64,000 bases of DNA from Odiellus spinosus (taxonomy: Eukaryota; Arthropoda; Arachnida; Opiliones; Phalangiidae). The stretch covers positions 2,170,001 to 2,234,000 of the forward strand of contig CAWUCO010000291.1 in assembly GCA_963920705.1 (NCBI GenBank), written 5' to 3'. This document shows positions 12,036 through 23,711 of this stretch, one piece after another. The translations under genes and the position numbers were made by a program. Each line of letters begins with the position of its first letter. Positions within the stretch are counted from its first letter, which is position 1. The notes below the pieces were generated by a model. That model saw nothing but the letters and a program-made list of their open reading frames with translations. It ran no database searches and was not told the DNA's origin.

Positions 12036-12378
12036 AATGGGGGCCCTTAGCCGAGATTTTCATGTATATATACATATATAGTTCAGTTTTCAAAATTCTT
12101 AGTATTTTTTTTAATCTGTTTAACTAACTCAGTGGTTAAATTACGTTGCAGCGTAACTCACATATTACGGATAACCAATACCTAGTATTATTGTTTTTAA
12201 TTTCAGGCATATATTTTTTTTTTTGGGTTTTGTTTTGTTATAATTATATTGGTATGACCTTTCCAGAAAATATTTTAATTATCCCCGATTTTCCCATACA
12301 AATATAATTATTTTCCTATTGATTTTAAAAGTCCCACCATATCGGAACACGATCCCTATTTAGGTATAAATATTTTAT
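12036..12378 (+). other. Retrotransposon leader between 5' LTR and gag
   Basis: 343 bp with no reading frame of note. It starts with the putative primer-binding site, then a perfect 14-bp AT palindrome (ATGTATATATACAT, 12,062-12,075), T-rich tracts near 12,106-12,230, and a TAA at 12,367-12,369 in the gag frame just upstream of the chosen ATG. A packaging signal would be expected in such a leader, but none can be recognised. Confidence 0.7.
12038..12055 (+). other. Putative primer-binding site
   Basis: TGGGGGCCCTTAGCCGAG starts 2 nt after the end of the 5' LTR. TGG pairs with the CCA tail found at the 3' end of all tRNAs, and the position is standard for LTR elements. I cannot name the primer tRNA from memory; a comparison of the 12-18 nt with host tRNA 3' ends would settle it. 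Confidence 0.6.
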
Positions 12379-13461
12379 ATGAATAGTAAAAGTGACCAAG
12401 CTCATAAAGCCTTTAGCGATCGTCTTCGATCACAACGGTTAGATAATCGTAATATTCGTAGAGAATCTCTCCCTATAAAAAAATCTAAAAGTAACCCAAA
12501 AGGTAAAACTACCGTATCAAAACCCGCCAATATGGCCGATAGTAATAGCTCCTCGCGAAATACGTCACCCTCTAGAATTTCTGGACCTTCCACATCGCAA
12601 CAGTCTAACACCCCCCCTACTACCAATTTGCCCGGGAGCTTCCCTCCTTTCTCGTTAGCTCCAACCACGCCGGCTCAAAATACACCTCCAGGGGCTAACC
12701 AAGTTTTACCACCCCCTCCAGGCCCGGCCACGATGCCTAATTCTACGCCACCGGCTCCCTCAGGTACGACTAGTTCGGCTCCCGTAGTAATTCCAGGGGA
12801 TGTTTTAACTCAAATTATGAATCAGCTTTCCTTTCTCTCAGCCCAAAATCAACAATTTGCGGCCATGTTTGCTAATTTACACGCCACAACTCCGCCCCCT
12901 GGGAATCTTCCGAATGCCCCATCTCAAAATGTATTAGGCCCAGCCATTAACCCAGTATTGCCCTCTACCCAACAGGTTGGGATAACTCCAGTGTTGCCAG
13001 TTATTACGCAAGTTAATCCACCTCCAGCGCCTCTTATCACTTTAGTTCCGACCCCTAGTCAAAGTAGCGCGGCCCTAGGATCAACTAGCCAGCCTTCGGG
13101 CAGTGTTACCAACTTTTCTGTTACGTCAGCCAATAGCACCACCCCGTTAACTCAACCTGGCATGTACTGCCCGCCGACCACGCCATTTATGTTTTCTAAC
13201 CCACTACCCGCCCCCACGTATGCCGGGAATCCCACAGATTCTGGCCCGAAACTATTTTTGCGCAGGGTTAAACAAATGCGAATTACGTACAACGTTCCCG
13301 AAAACATATTTATTCAGCAATGGGTCCCTACTCTGTTAACAGGCCCTGCTCTAGATTGGTTTAGTATTAACAATGATTTGAGCCCTTTTAGTGATCTAGC
13401 GACGTTCGAAACGGCGTTACGTACACGATTCGAGAGAAAGGAAAACGATGAGCACGTTTAG
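12379..13461 (+). CDS. gag: Gag, N-terminal part, ending at a premature TAG
   Basis: A 360-codon ATG frame, closed upstream by an in-frame TAA 9 nt before the ATG. Gag forms the structural particle in which the element's RNA is packaged and reverse transcribed. Residues about 1-50 are basic and polar; about 55-135 and 170-285 are rich in Pro, Ser, Thr and Asn, as in many Gag linkers. Residues about 140-168 (VLTQIMNQLSFLSAQ...) could form a short helix. From about residue 292 the start of a Retrotrans_gag-type domain is seen, with LFLRRVKQM, then GPALDWF (about 322-328) and FETALRTRF (about 343-351). The frame stops at TAG 13,459-13,461 in the middle of this domain, and the same frame continues beyond it. 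Codon use and GC are clearly unlike the surrounding satellite. As it stands the product would lack the C-terminal half of the domain and is unlikely to assemble. Confidence 0.85.
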   Translation: MNSKSDQAHKAFSDRLRSQRLDNRNIRRESLPIKKSKSNPKGKTTVSKPANMADSNSSSRNTSPSRISGPSTSQQSNTPPTTNLPGSFPPFSLAPTTPAQNTPPGANQVLPPPPGPATMPNSTPPAPSGTTSSAPVVIPGDVLTQIMNQLSFLSAQNQQFAAMFANLHATTPPPGNLPNAPSQNVLGPAINPVLPSTQQVGITPVLPVITQVNPPPAPLITLVPTPSQSSAALGSTSQPSGSVTNFSVTSANSTTPLTQPGMYCPPTTPFMFSNPLPAPTYAGNPTDSGPKLFLRRVKQMRITYNVPENIFIQQWVPTLLTGPALDWFSINNDLSPFSDLATFETALRTRFERKENDEHV

Positions 13462-13860
13462 GCAAAAATTAGCGATAGATTCCAAAGAGCTCAAGAAAGC
13501 GTACATGAGTACGCGGAAGCTATATTAAAACTATGTGGCCAATTAGTGAAACCCCCTAATGACACTAAGCAGATTAAATATGTTTTAAGGAATATTCGTG
13601 AAGATATTAAGCCTTATCTTGAAACCAAAAAGTACACTACTCTTAGAGATTTGTTAGACGACGCATCCGGTATTGAACGATCTGTAAACAAACAAAAACG
13701 GAGTGTCGTAACCCCTAGCGTTTCTGCCCCATACAATACCTCCTCTAATAGTTCGAAAAACCAAGGCAGCTCATCCTCTAGCCAGTGGAGACTATCCAAC
13801 GACCCTCCGACCAATAATTATCGCCCCCCTAGCAACACCCTTTCGAATCCACGTTCCTAA
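13462..13860 (+). pseudogene. gag: Gag, C-terminal remainder, in frame after the TAG
   Basis: 132 codons in the same frame as the upstream gag, from directly after the TAG to TAA at 13,858-13,860. The first residues (AKISDRFQRAQESVHEYAEA) give the expected second half of a Retrotrans_gag domain, including the helix ending ILKLCGQL. Then comes VLRNIREDIKPYL, followed by a Ser/Asn/Pro-rich tail. The unbroken frame and good domain fit show that the TAG is the only visible lesion, so full Gag was about 493 residues. No CCHC zinc knuckle is found before the final stop. An internal ATG-started product is possible but unsupported. Confidence 0.8.
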
Positions 13861-14425
13861 TGTAAAGGAAAATAAACCTTTTGGAGGTCACAATTTAAGA
13901 CCCCGAAACCCATCCTCTGGAAAGGTCATGCGATAGTGCCCCTGTCCCCAGTAGGATTAGTAACAACATTATTATTGGGCATAGTTCCACATTATTATTA
14001 TAATTTTTTTTTTTGTTCTTAAGGTGACATAACACCCTGAACTTCAGTACTCTAGGAGGTTAGATAAAATCCCTGGGATAATTTATATTACGTCTGGATG
14101 GTTGCGTGAAGCACGTGACCCTCGCCATTCCAGCAATATCATATGGACGTATGTCCACTATTTAGGCCTTATGTTTAGTTGTTCATATATTTTTTTTTTT
14201 CTAATTGTTATTGGCGCCATGTATATATATATGAGTTATTCTGCTGCAGCAAGTTTTTTTTTATTATTATTATTACTCACTTGTTAAGGGATTTCCCTTG
14301 TCTGTGACTATTTTGTATGTATATATGTATTAATAATCCTGGCTATTTGACCTGCTAGCTTATCTTTTCAATATTAGCATAGTTAGTGATCTCATGGGGA
14401 CATGAGACATTAGGCGGGGGAGAAT
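13861..14425 (+). other. Interior after gag, no pol
   Basis: 565 bp between the gag stop and the 3' LTR. It contains T runs, short AT runs near 14,220 and an ATT microsatellite near 14,262-14,276, and ends in the polypurine tract. In a full element, protease, reverse transcriptase, RNase H and integrase (over 3 kb) would lie here; none is present in any frame. Either pol was deleted or this is a lineage that spread without it. Confidence 0.75.
14412..14425 (+). other. Polypurine tract
   Basis: AGGCGGGGGAGAAT directly abuts the TG of the 3' LTR. Purine-rich, G-heavy sequence in this place primes plus-strand DNA synthesis in LTR elements. Confidence 0.8.
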
Positions 14426-15807
14426 TGTAACGAGTGATTTAAGGTATAATCAAAATTAACCCATTATAATTATTAAATTCATAGAAATCTTAAATCTCTC
14501 GTTCCCTTAAAATAATATTAGCAGCATACATTAGAATAGAATACATGTTTTCCCCTTTTCTTATGCCTGTTTCTAAGCGCTGGCGCTTAGTGAAGGCAGG
14601 TGTGAGAAAAACCCAGAAATTCAATTGAAGGTGGGTCAGCGTTGCTAGAGCTCAGCACGTTGACCAACCCCATCATGCAGATATTTCCCCGCTTGCCCCT
14701 ACTATGATTTACCAACTTCTCTTTCCCTTTTGCAATAAAAATAAAATAACGTTGCCAGGTTAAACACGTAGCGGGGGGTAGCTTTAAAAATACTTCAATA
14801 TTCGCGAAATCAATTCTCGGAATAATATTCCAAAATGAAAAATGAAAATGTTCTAAAGAGAGGGTTTGGCGCGAAAAAGACACGTGGACGTTATGACGTA
14901 GGTTGGACCAGGGGTGAACCTGAAAAACTGGAACGACAAGAAACTTGAAGATGAGTAGAAAGGAGATCAGAGATATTCGTTTTTGGAGCCTTGGAGGAAG
15001 GTCAATAATGTTTTAAGAAAACAATATCGCGTACCGTAAGGGTAACGGGTTTCTCAAAAAGTTAACTGTACCCTGCTAATTGGGACGGGAACCACGCGGA
15101 CTAAAGTATTAGCATGCCGTCGTACCATACCCGAAAAATCTAAGAGAAGGCTCAGAAGGACCGGACGTTGGTCAACATCTCGCTACAACCACGAGGATGA
15201 ATCTGTTACCGACCGAGGGCGACGTCCAGGATAATCTATCCATCTAAAATCTACGCGATTAATGATCGCGATAATATCTCCCAGCTTCGGGATTAAATTC
15301 TATACCGTGTCTTTGTGTTTGTGCGCGCACACCGGATCCACCATCAGGATGAACTCATCTCTGGGACCATATAAGTATCAATTTGAAAACTATCGATTCG
15401 AAGTTATATTTTGTTAAAGGGTTAAGTCTTTATATATTGTGTTAGTTTATTTCTTTTGTGCTAGTGTATTTATTATTATGTTAGTGTATTTTGTGTTATT
15501 TTTGTTTAGGGGTATATGCTTTAGATTAGGGTCAGATTACGTACGTACTAGTTTAGTTTTGTTTTTAGTTAATGTTTGTAATTCCAGTGTGATAATTAAA
15601 TGTTAGTTTTTGATTTGGCAACGTATAAAAATAGTTTCCATTATTTAAATATAAATTAAACTCTTAGACAACTACCGAGCCATCCAATTATCTTTTCCCA
15701 CCGCAAGCCCCAATAGTGAACACTTAGCGGATACCCGGACCATGAAATATCTATAGATTAACTTAACTTTAAGTCAAGGAAAAGAACCTAGTTAAAATTT
15801 CCTTACA
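14426..15807 (+). repeat. 3' long terminal repeat (1,382 bp)
   Basis: Matches the 5' LTR end to end. By eye it has seven substitutions, a 5-bp ATAAC insertion after the AATAAA motifs, and loss of one 20-bp tandem unit (three instead of four, about 15,439-15,497). The hairpin (14,564-14,598) and the TATA-like motif (15,624-15,633) are kept. It ends TTACA at 15,807, followed at once by ACTT and satellite. Confidence 0.95.
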
Positions 15808-15811
15808 ACTT
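15808..15811 (+). other. Target-site duplication ACTT, right copy
   Basis: Directly follows the CA of the 3' LTR and matches 10,635-10,638. The next bases, GGGAAATTTTTCGATATATAC, resume the interrupted monomer in phase. Confidence 0.85.
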
Positions 15812-16960
15812 GGGAAATTTTTCGATATATACTTGGGAAATTTTTGGATCTATACTTGGGAAATTTTTCGATCTATACTTGGGAAATTTTTCGATCTATA
15901 CTTGGGAAATTTTTCGATCTATACTTGGGAAATTTTTCGATCTATACTTGGGAAATTTTTGGATCTATACTTTATAAATTTTTCGATCTATACTTGGGGG
16001 AAATTTTTCGATCTATACTTGGGGGAAATTTTTCGATCTATACTTGGGTAATTTTTCGATCTATACTTGGGAAATTTTTGGATCTATACTTGGGAAATTT
16101 TTGGATCTATACTTGGGAAATTTTTGGATCTATACTTGGGAAATTTTTGGATCTATACTTGAGAAATTTTTGGATCTATACTTGGGAAAATTTTTGGATC
16201 TATACTTGGGAAATTTTTAGATCTATACTTGGGAAATTTTTGGATCTATACTTGGGAAATTTTTCGATATATACTTGGGAAATTTTTGGATCTATACTTG
16301 GGAAATTTTTCGATCTATACTTGTTAAATTTTTCGATCTATACTTGGGAAATTTTTGGATCTATACTTGGGAAATTTTTGGATCTATACTTGGGAAATTT
16401 TTGGATCTATACTTGGGAAATTTTTCGATATATACTTGGGAAATTTTTGGATCTATACTTGGGAAATTTTTCGATCTATAGTTGGGAAATTTTTCGATCT
16501 ATACTTGGGAAAATTTTCGATCTATACTTGGGAAATTTTTGGATCTATAATTTGGGGGAAATTTTTCGATCTATACTTGGGAAATTTTTCGATCTATACT
16601 TGGGAAATTTTTCGATCTATACTTGGGAAATTTTTCGATCTATACTTGGGAAATTTTTCGATCTATACTTGGGAAATTTTTCGATGTATACTTGGGAAAT
16701 TTTTCGATCTATTCTTGGGAAATTTTTCGATCTATTCTTGGGAAATTTTTCGATCTATACTTGGGAAATTTTTAGATCTATACTTGAAAAAAATTTTCGA
16801 TCTATACTTGGGAAATTTTTCGATCTATACTTGGGAAATTTTTCGATCTATACTTGGGTAATTTTTCGATCTATACTTGGGAAATTTTTGGATTTATACT
16901 TGGGAAATTTTTGGATATATACTTGGGAAATTTTTCGATCTATACTTGGTTGAAATTTTT
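15808..16960 (+). repeat. CG/GG-class satellite downstream of the retrotransposon
   Basis: Mixed T5-CG-ATCTATACTTGGGAAA and T5-GG monomers, with CGATATATAC variants and length variants: 25-bp monomers with five G (from about 15,992), a TATAATTTGGGGGAAA monomer near 16,547, and TACTTGAAAAAAATTTTCG near 16,782. The same series of variants recurs around 25.2-26.7 kb and 30.4-31.8 kb. GA-class monomers are gone. No gene is visible. Confidence 0.93.
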
Positions 16961-19900
16961 CGATCTATACTTGGGTAATTTTTCGATCTATACTTGGGAA
17001 CTTTTTGGATCTATACTTGGGAAATTTTTCGATCTATACTTGGGAACTTTTTCGATCTATACTTGGGAAATTTTTCGATCTATACTTGGGAAATTTTTCG
17101 ATCTATACTTGGGAAATTTTTCGATCTATACTTGGGAAATTTTCGATCTATACTTGGGAAATTTTTCGATCTATACTTGGGAAATTTTTCGATCTATACT
17201 TGGGAAATTTTTAGATCTATACTTGGGAAATTTTTAGATCTATACTTGGGAAATTTTTCGATCTATACTTATGAAATTTTTCGATCTATACCTGGAAAAA
17301 TTTTGCATCTATACTTCGGAAATTTTTGGATCTATACTTGGGAAATTTTTGGATTTATACTTGGGAAATTTTTCGATATATACTTGGGAAATTTTTCGAT
17401 CTATACTTGGTTGAAATTTTTCGATCTATACTTGGGTAATTTTTCGATCTATACTTGGGAACTTTTTGGATCTATACTTGGGAAATTTTTCGATCTATAC
17501 TTGGGAAATTTTTCGATCTATACTTGGGAAATTTTTCGATCTATACTTGGGAAATTTTTCGATCTATACTTGGGTAATTTTTCGATCTATACTTGGGAAA
17601 TTTTTGGATTTATACTTGTGAAATTTTTGGATATATACTTGGGAAATTTTTCGATCTATACTTGGTTGAAATTTTTCGATCTATACTTGGGTAATTTTTC
17701 GATCTATACTTGGGAACTTTTTGGATCTATACTTGGGAAATTTTTCGATCTATACTTGGGAAATTTTTCGATCTATACTTGGGAAATTTTTCGATCTATA
17801 CTTGGGAAATTTTTCGATCTATACTTGGGAAATTTTTCGATCTATACTTGGGAAATTTTCGATCTATACTTGGGAAATTTTTCGATCTATACTTGGGAAA
17901 TTTTTCGATCTATACTTGGGAAATTTTTCGATCTATACTTATGAAATTTTTCGATCTATACCTGGAAAAATTTTGCATCTATACTTCGGAAATTTTTGGA
18001 TTTATACTTGGGAAATTTTTCGATATATACTTGGGAAATTTTTCGATCTATACTTGGTTGAAATTTTTCGATCTATACTTGGGTAATTTTTCGATCTATA
18101 CTTGGGAACTTTTTGGATCTATACTTGGGAAATTTTTCGATCTATACTTGGGAAATTTTTCGATCTATACTTGGGAAATTTTTCGATCTATACTTGGGAA
18201 ATTTTTCGATCTATACTTGGGAAATTTTTCGATCTATATTTGGGAAATTTTTCGATCTATACTTGGGAAATTTTCGATCTATACTTGGGAAATTTTTCGA
18301 TCTATATTTGGGAAATTTTTCGATCTATACTTGGGAAATTTTTAGATCTATACTTGGGAAATTTTTAGATCTATACTTGGGAAATTTTTCGATCTATACT
18401 TATGAAATTTTTCGATCTATACCTGGAAAAATTTTGCATCTATACTTCGGAAATTTTTGGATCTATACTTGGGAAATTTTTGGATTTATACTTGGGAAAT
18501 TTTTCGATATATACTTGGGAAATTTTTCGATCTATACTTGGTTGAAATTTTTCGATCTATACTTGGGTAATTTTTCGATCTATACTTGGGAACTTTTTGG
18601 ATCTATACTTGGGAAATTTTTCGATCTATACTTGGGAAATTTTTCGATCTATACTTGGGAAATTTTTCGATCTATACTTGGGAAATTTTTCGATCTATAC
18701 TTGGGAAATTTTTCGATCTATACTTGGGTAATTTTTCGATCTATACTTGGGAAATTTTTGGATTTATACTTGTGAAATTTTTGGATATATACTTGGGAAA
18801 ATTTTTCGATCTATACTTGGTTGAAATTTTTCGATCTATACTTGGGTAATTTTTCGATCTATACTTGGGAACTTTTTGGATCTATACTTGGGAAATTTTT
18901 CGATCTATACTTGGGAAATTTTTCGATCTATACTTGGGAAATTTTTAGATCTATACTTGGGAAATTTTTAGATCTATACTTGGGAAATTTTTCGATCTAT
19001 ACTTATGAAATTTTTCGATCTATACCTGGAAAAATTTTGCATCTATACTTCGGAAATTTTTGGATCTATACTTGGGAAATTTTTGGATTTATACTTGGGA
19101 AATTTTTCGATATATACTTGGGAAATTTTTCGATCTATACTTGGTTGAAATTTTTCGATCTATACTTGGGTAATTTTTCGATCTATACTTGGGAACTTTT
19201 TGGATCTATACTTGGGAAATTTTTCGATCTATACTTGGGAAATTTTTCGATCTATACTTGGGAAATTTTTCGATCTATACTTGGGAAATTTTTCGATCTA
19301 TACTTGGGTAATTTTTCGATCTATACTTGGGAAATTTTTGGATTTATACTTGTGAAATTTTTGGATATATACTAGGGAAATTTTTCGATCTATACTTGGT
19401 TGAAATTTTTCGATCTATACTTGGGTAATTTTTCGATCTATACTTGGGAACTTTTTGGATCTATACTTGGGAAATTTTTCGATCTATACTTGGGAAATTT
19501 TTCGATCTATACTTGGGAAATTTTTCGATCTATACTTGGGAAATTTTTCGATCTATACTTGGGAAATTTTTCGATCTATACTTGGGAAATTTTCGATCTA
19601 TACTTGGGAAATTTTTCGATCTATACTTGGGAAATTTTTCGATCTATACTTGGGAAATTTTTAGATCTATACTTGGGAAATTTTTAGATCTATACTTGGG
19701 AAATTTTTCGATCTATACTTATGAAATTTTTCGATCTATACCTGGAAAAATTTTGCATCTATACTTCGGAAATTTTTGGATCTATACTTGGGAAATTTTT
19801 GGATTTATACTTGGGAAATTTTTCGATATATACTTGGGAAATTTTTCGATCTATACTTGGTTGAAATTTTTCGATCTATACTTGGGTAATTTTTCGATCT

Positions 19901-22900
19901 ATACTTGGGAACTTTTTGGATCTATACTTGGGAAATTTTTCGATCTATACTTGGGAAATTTTTCGATCTATACTTTGCAAATTTTTCGATCTATACTTGG
20001 GAAATTTTTCGATCTATACTTGGGAAATTTTTCGATCTATATTTGGGAAATTTTTCGATCTATACTTGGGAAATTTTCGATCTATACTTGGGAAATTTTT
20101 CGATCTATACTTGGGAAATTTTTCGATCTATACTTGGGAAATTTTTAGATCTATACTTGGGAAATTTTTCGATCTATACTTATGAAATTTTTCGATCTAT
20201 ACCTGGAAAAATTTTGCATCTATACTTCGGAAATTTTTGGATCTATACTTGGGAAATTTTTGGATTTATACTTGGGAAATTTTTCGATATATACTTGGGA
20301 AATTTTTCGATCTATACTTGGTTGAAATTTTTCGATCTATACTTGGGTAATTTTTCGATCTATACTTGGGAACTTTTTGGATCTATACTTGGGAAATTTT
20401 TCGATCTATACTTGGGAAATTTTTCGATCTATACTTGGGAAATTTTTCGATCTATACTTGGGAAATTTTTCGATCTATACTTGGGTAATTTTTCGATCTA
20501 TACTTGGGAAATTTTTGGATTTATACTTGTGAAATTTTTGGATATATACTTGGGAAATTTTTCGATCTATACTTGGTTGAAATTTTTCGATCTATACTTG
20601 GGTAATTTTTCGATCTATACTTGGGAACTTTTTGGATCTATACTTGGGAAATTTTTCGATCTATACTTGGGAAATTTTTCGATCTATACTTGGGAAATTT
20701 TTCGATCTATACTTGGGAAATTTTTCGATCTATACTTGGGAAATTTTTCGATCTATACTTGGGAAATTTTCGATCTATACTTGGGAAATTTTTCGATCTA
20801 TACTTGGGAAATTTTTCGATCTATACTTGGGAAATTTTTAGATCTATACTTGGGAAATTTTTAGATCTATACTTGGGAAATTTTTCGATCTATACTTATG
20901 AAATTTTTCGATCTATACCTGGAAAAATTTTGCATCTATACTTCGGAAATTTTTGGATCTATACTTGGGAAATTTTTGGATTTATACTTGGGAAATTTTT
21001 CGATATATACTTGGGAAATTTTTCGATCTATACTTGGTTGAAATTTTTCGATCTATACTTGGGTAATTTTTCGATCTATACTTGGGAACTTTTTGGATCT
21101 ATACTTGGGAAATTTTTCGATCTATACTTGGGAAATTTTTCGATCTATACTTGGGAAATTTTTCGATCTATACTTGGGAAATTTTTCGATCTATACTTGG
21201 GAAATTTTTCGATCTATATTTGGGAAATTTTTCGATCTATACTTGGGAAATTTTCGATCTATACTTGGGAAATTTTTCGATCTATACTTGGGAAATTTTT
21301 CGATCTATACTTGGGAAATTTTTAGATCTATACTTGGGAAATTTTTAGATCTATACTTGGGAAATTTTTCGATCTATACTTATGAAATTTTTCGATCTAT
21401 ACCTGGAAAAATTTTGCATCTATACTTCGGAAATTTTTGGATCTATACTTGGGAAATTTTTGGATTTATACTTGGGAAATTTTTCGATATATACTTGGGA
21501 AATTTTTCGATCTATACTTGGTTGAAATTTTTCGATCTATACTTGGGTAATTTTTCGATCTATACTTGGGAACTTTTTGGATCTATACTTGGGAAATTTT
21601 TCGATCTATACTTGGGAAATTTTTCGATCTATACTTGGGAAATTTTTCGATCTATACTTGAGAAATTTTTCGATCTCTACTTGGGAAATTTTTCGATCTA
21701 TACTTGGGTAATTTTTCGATCTATACTTGGGAAATTTTTGGATTTATACTTGTGAAATTTTTGGATATATACTTGGGAAATTTTTCGATCTATACTTGGT
21801 TGAAATTTTTCGATCTATACTTGGGTAATTTTTCGATCTATACTTGGGAACTTTTTGGATCTATACTTGGGAAATTTTTCGATCTATACTTGGGAAATTT
21901 TTCGATCTATACTTGGGAAATTTTTCGATCTATACTTGGGAAATTTTTCGATCTATACTTGGGAAATTTTTCGATCTATACTTGGGAAATTTTCGATCTA
22001 TACTTGGGAAATTTTTCGATCTATACTTGGGAAATTTTTCGATCTATACTTGGGAAATTTTTAGATCTATACTTGGGAAATTTTTAGATCTATACTTGGG
22101 AAATTTTTCGATCTATACTTATGAAATTTTTCGATCTATACCTGGAAAAATTTTGCATCTATACTTCGGAAATTTTTGGATCTATACTTGGGAAATTTTT
22201 GGATTTATACTTGGGAAATTTTTCGATATATACTTGGGAAATTTTTCGATCTATACTTGGTTGAAATTTTTCGATCTATACTTGGGTAATTTTTCGATCT
22301 ATACTTGGGAACTTTTTGGATCTATACTTGGGAAATTTTTCGATCTATACTTGGGAAATTTTTCGATCTATACTTGGGAAATTTTTCGATCTATACTTGG
22401 GAAATTTTTCGATCTATACTTGGGAAATTTTTCGATCTATACTTGGGAAATTTTTCGATCTATATTTGGGAAATTTTTCGATCTATACTTGGGAAATTTT
22501 CGATCTATACTTGGGAAATTTTTCGATCTATACTTGGGAAATTTTTCGATCTATACTTGGGAAATTTTTAGATCTATACTTGGGAAATTTTTAGATCTAT
22601 ACTTGGGAAATTTTTCGATCTATACTTATGAAATTTTTCGATCTATACCTGGAAAAATTTTGCATCTATACTTCGGAAATTTTTGGATCTATACTTGGGA
22701 AATTTTTGGATTTATACTTGGGAAATTTTTCGATATATACTTGGGAAATTTTTCGATCTATACTTGGTTGAAATTTTTCGATCTATACTTGGGTAATTTT
22801 TCGATCTATACTTGGGAACTTTTTGGATCTATACTTGGGAAATTTTTCGATCTATACTTGGGAAATTTTTCGATCTATACTTGGGAAATTTTTCGATCTA

Positions 22901-22930
22901 TACTTGGGAAATTTTTCGATCTATACTTGG
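16961..22930 (+). repeat. HOR domain of alternating 461-bp and 716-bp class units
   Basis: A GCATCTATACTTCGG marker, preceded by TATACCTGGAAAAATTTT, occurs at 17,305, 17,975, 18,436, 19,039, 19,755, 20,216, 20,932, 21,416, 22,155 and 22,662. Spacings are 670, 461, 603, 716, 461, 716, 484, 739 and 507 bp. Apart from one 603-bp spacing they fall into a short class (461, 484, 507) and a long class (670, 716, 739), and members of a class differ by whole 23-bp monomers. Each unit also carries TACTTGGTTGAAA (24 bp), TACTTGGGTAA, GGGAACTTTTTGG and GAAATTTTCG (22 bp) in fixed order. CG monomers dominate, so all three plus frames are open over long stretches. Confidence 0.9.
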
Positions 22931-23711
22931 GAAATTTTTGATCTATACTTGGGAAATGTTTCGATCTATACTTGGGAAATTTTTCGATCTATACTTGGGA
23001 AATTTTTGGATCTATACTTGGTAAATTTTTGGATCTATACTTGGGTATTTTTTCGATCTATACTTGGGAAATTTTTGGATCTATATTTGGGAAATTTTTG
23101 GATCTATACTTGGGAAATTTTTGGATCTATACTTGGGAAATTTTTGGATCTATACTTGAGAAATTTTTGGATCTATACTTGGGAAAATTTTTGGATCTAT
23201 ACTTGGGAAATTTTTCGATCTATTCTTGGGAAATTTTTAGATCTATACTTGAAAAAATTTTCGATCTATACTTGGGAAATTTTTCGATCTATACTTGGGT
23301 AAATTTTCGATCTATACTTGGGAAATTTTTGGATTTATACTTGGGAAATTTTTGGATATATACTTGGGAAATTTTTCGATCTATACTTGGTTGAAATTTT
23401 TCGATCTATACTTGGGTAATTTTTCGATCTATACTTGGGAACTTTTTGGATCTATACTTGGGAAATTTTTGGATCTATACTTGGGAAATTTTTGGATCTA
23501 TACTTGAGAAATTTTTGGATCTATACTTGGGAAAATTTTTGGATCTATACTTGGGAAATTTTTCGATCTATTCTTGGGAAATTTTTAGATCTATACTTGA
23601 AAAAATTTTCGATCTATACTTGGGAAATTTTTCGATCTATACTTGGGTAAATTTTCGATCTATACTTGGGAAATTTTTGGATTTATACTTGGGAAATTTT
23701 TGGATATATGA
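22931..23711 (+). repeat. CG/GG satellite with a short local duplication
   Basis: Contains AAATGTTTCG, GGGTATTTTTTCG, TACTTGAGAAA, GGGAAAATTTTTGG and TACTTGAAAAAATTTTCG monomers. The series TACTTGAGAAA, then GGGAAAATTTTTGG, then CGATCTATTC, then GAAAAAATTTTCG occurs twice, at about 23,153-23,340 and 23,502-23,690. A unique monomer, GGATATATGATTGGG at about 23,703, marks the right edge. Confidence 0.85.

Larger units (their letters stand above)
10639..15807 (+). mobile_element. Non-autonomous LTR retrotransposon, Ty3/gypsy-like, 5,169 bp
   Basis: A complete two-LTR element interrupts the satellite. What is seen: LTRs of 1,397 and 1,382 bp beginning TGTAA and ending TTACA, a perfect 5-bp terminal inverted repeat; ACTT duplications on both sides; a TGG-initiated putative primer-binding site 2 nt after the 5' LTR; a G-rich polypurine tract against the 3' LTR; and an interior of 2,390 bp. 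The only recognisable protein is a Gag of the Retrotrans_gag type, broken by an in-frame TAG. No pol domain is present, so movement would have needed enzymes from a related autonomous element. The LTRs differ by seven substitutions and two indels by eye (about 0.5% substitutions), so the insertion is young. Ty3/gypsy is inferred from the Gag type and 4-bp duplication; without pol this is not certain. Confidence 0.93.

Noticed and set aside
12402..12668. 88-codon minus-strand frame opposite gag
   Set aside because: It is antisense to the Pro/Ser-rich Gag segment, has low-complexity content and resembles no known family. The 13,614-13,814 minus frame is a shadow in the same way.
13861..13960. 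Degenerate zinc knuckle downstream of the gag stop
   Set aside because: Fragments such as KGHA appear in frame, but the required CCHC spacing is absent and a TAA lies between.
14102..14287. 61-codon hydrophobic frame after gag
   Set aside because: It starts at TTG, and its hydrophobic run comes from T-rich and ATT microsatellite sequence. It is not an Env or Pol remnant I can support.
14587..14883. 98-codon minus-strand frame in the 3' LTR
   Set aside because: The 5' LTR lacks the 5-bp ATAAC found inside it, so the frame is not kept between the two LTRs, and no domain is recognisable.
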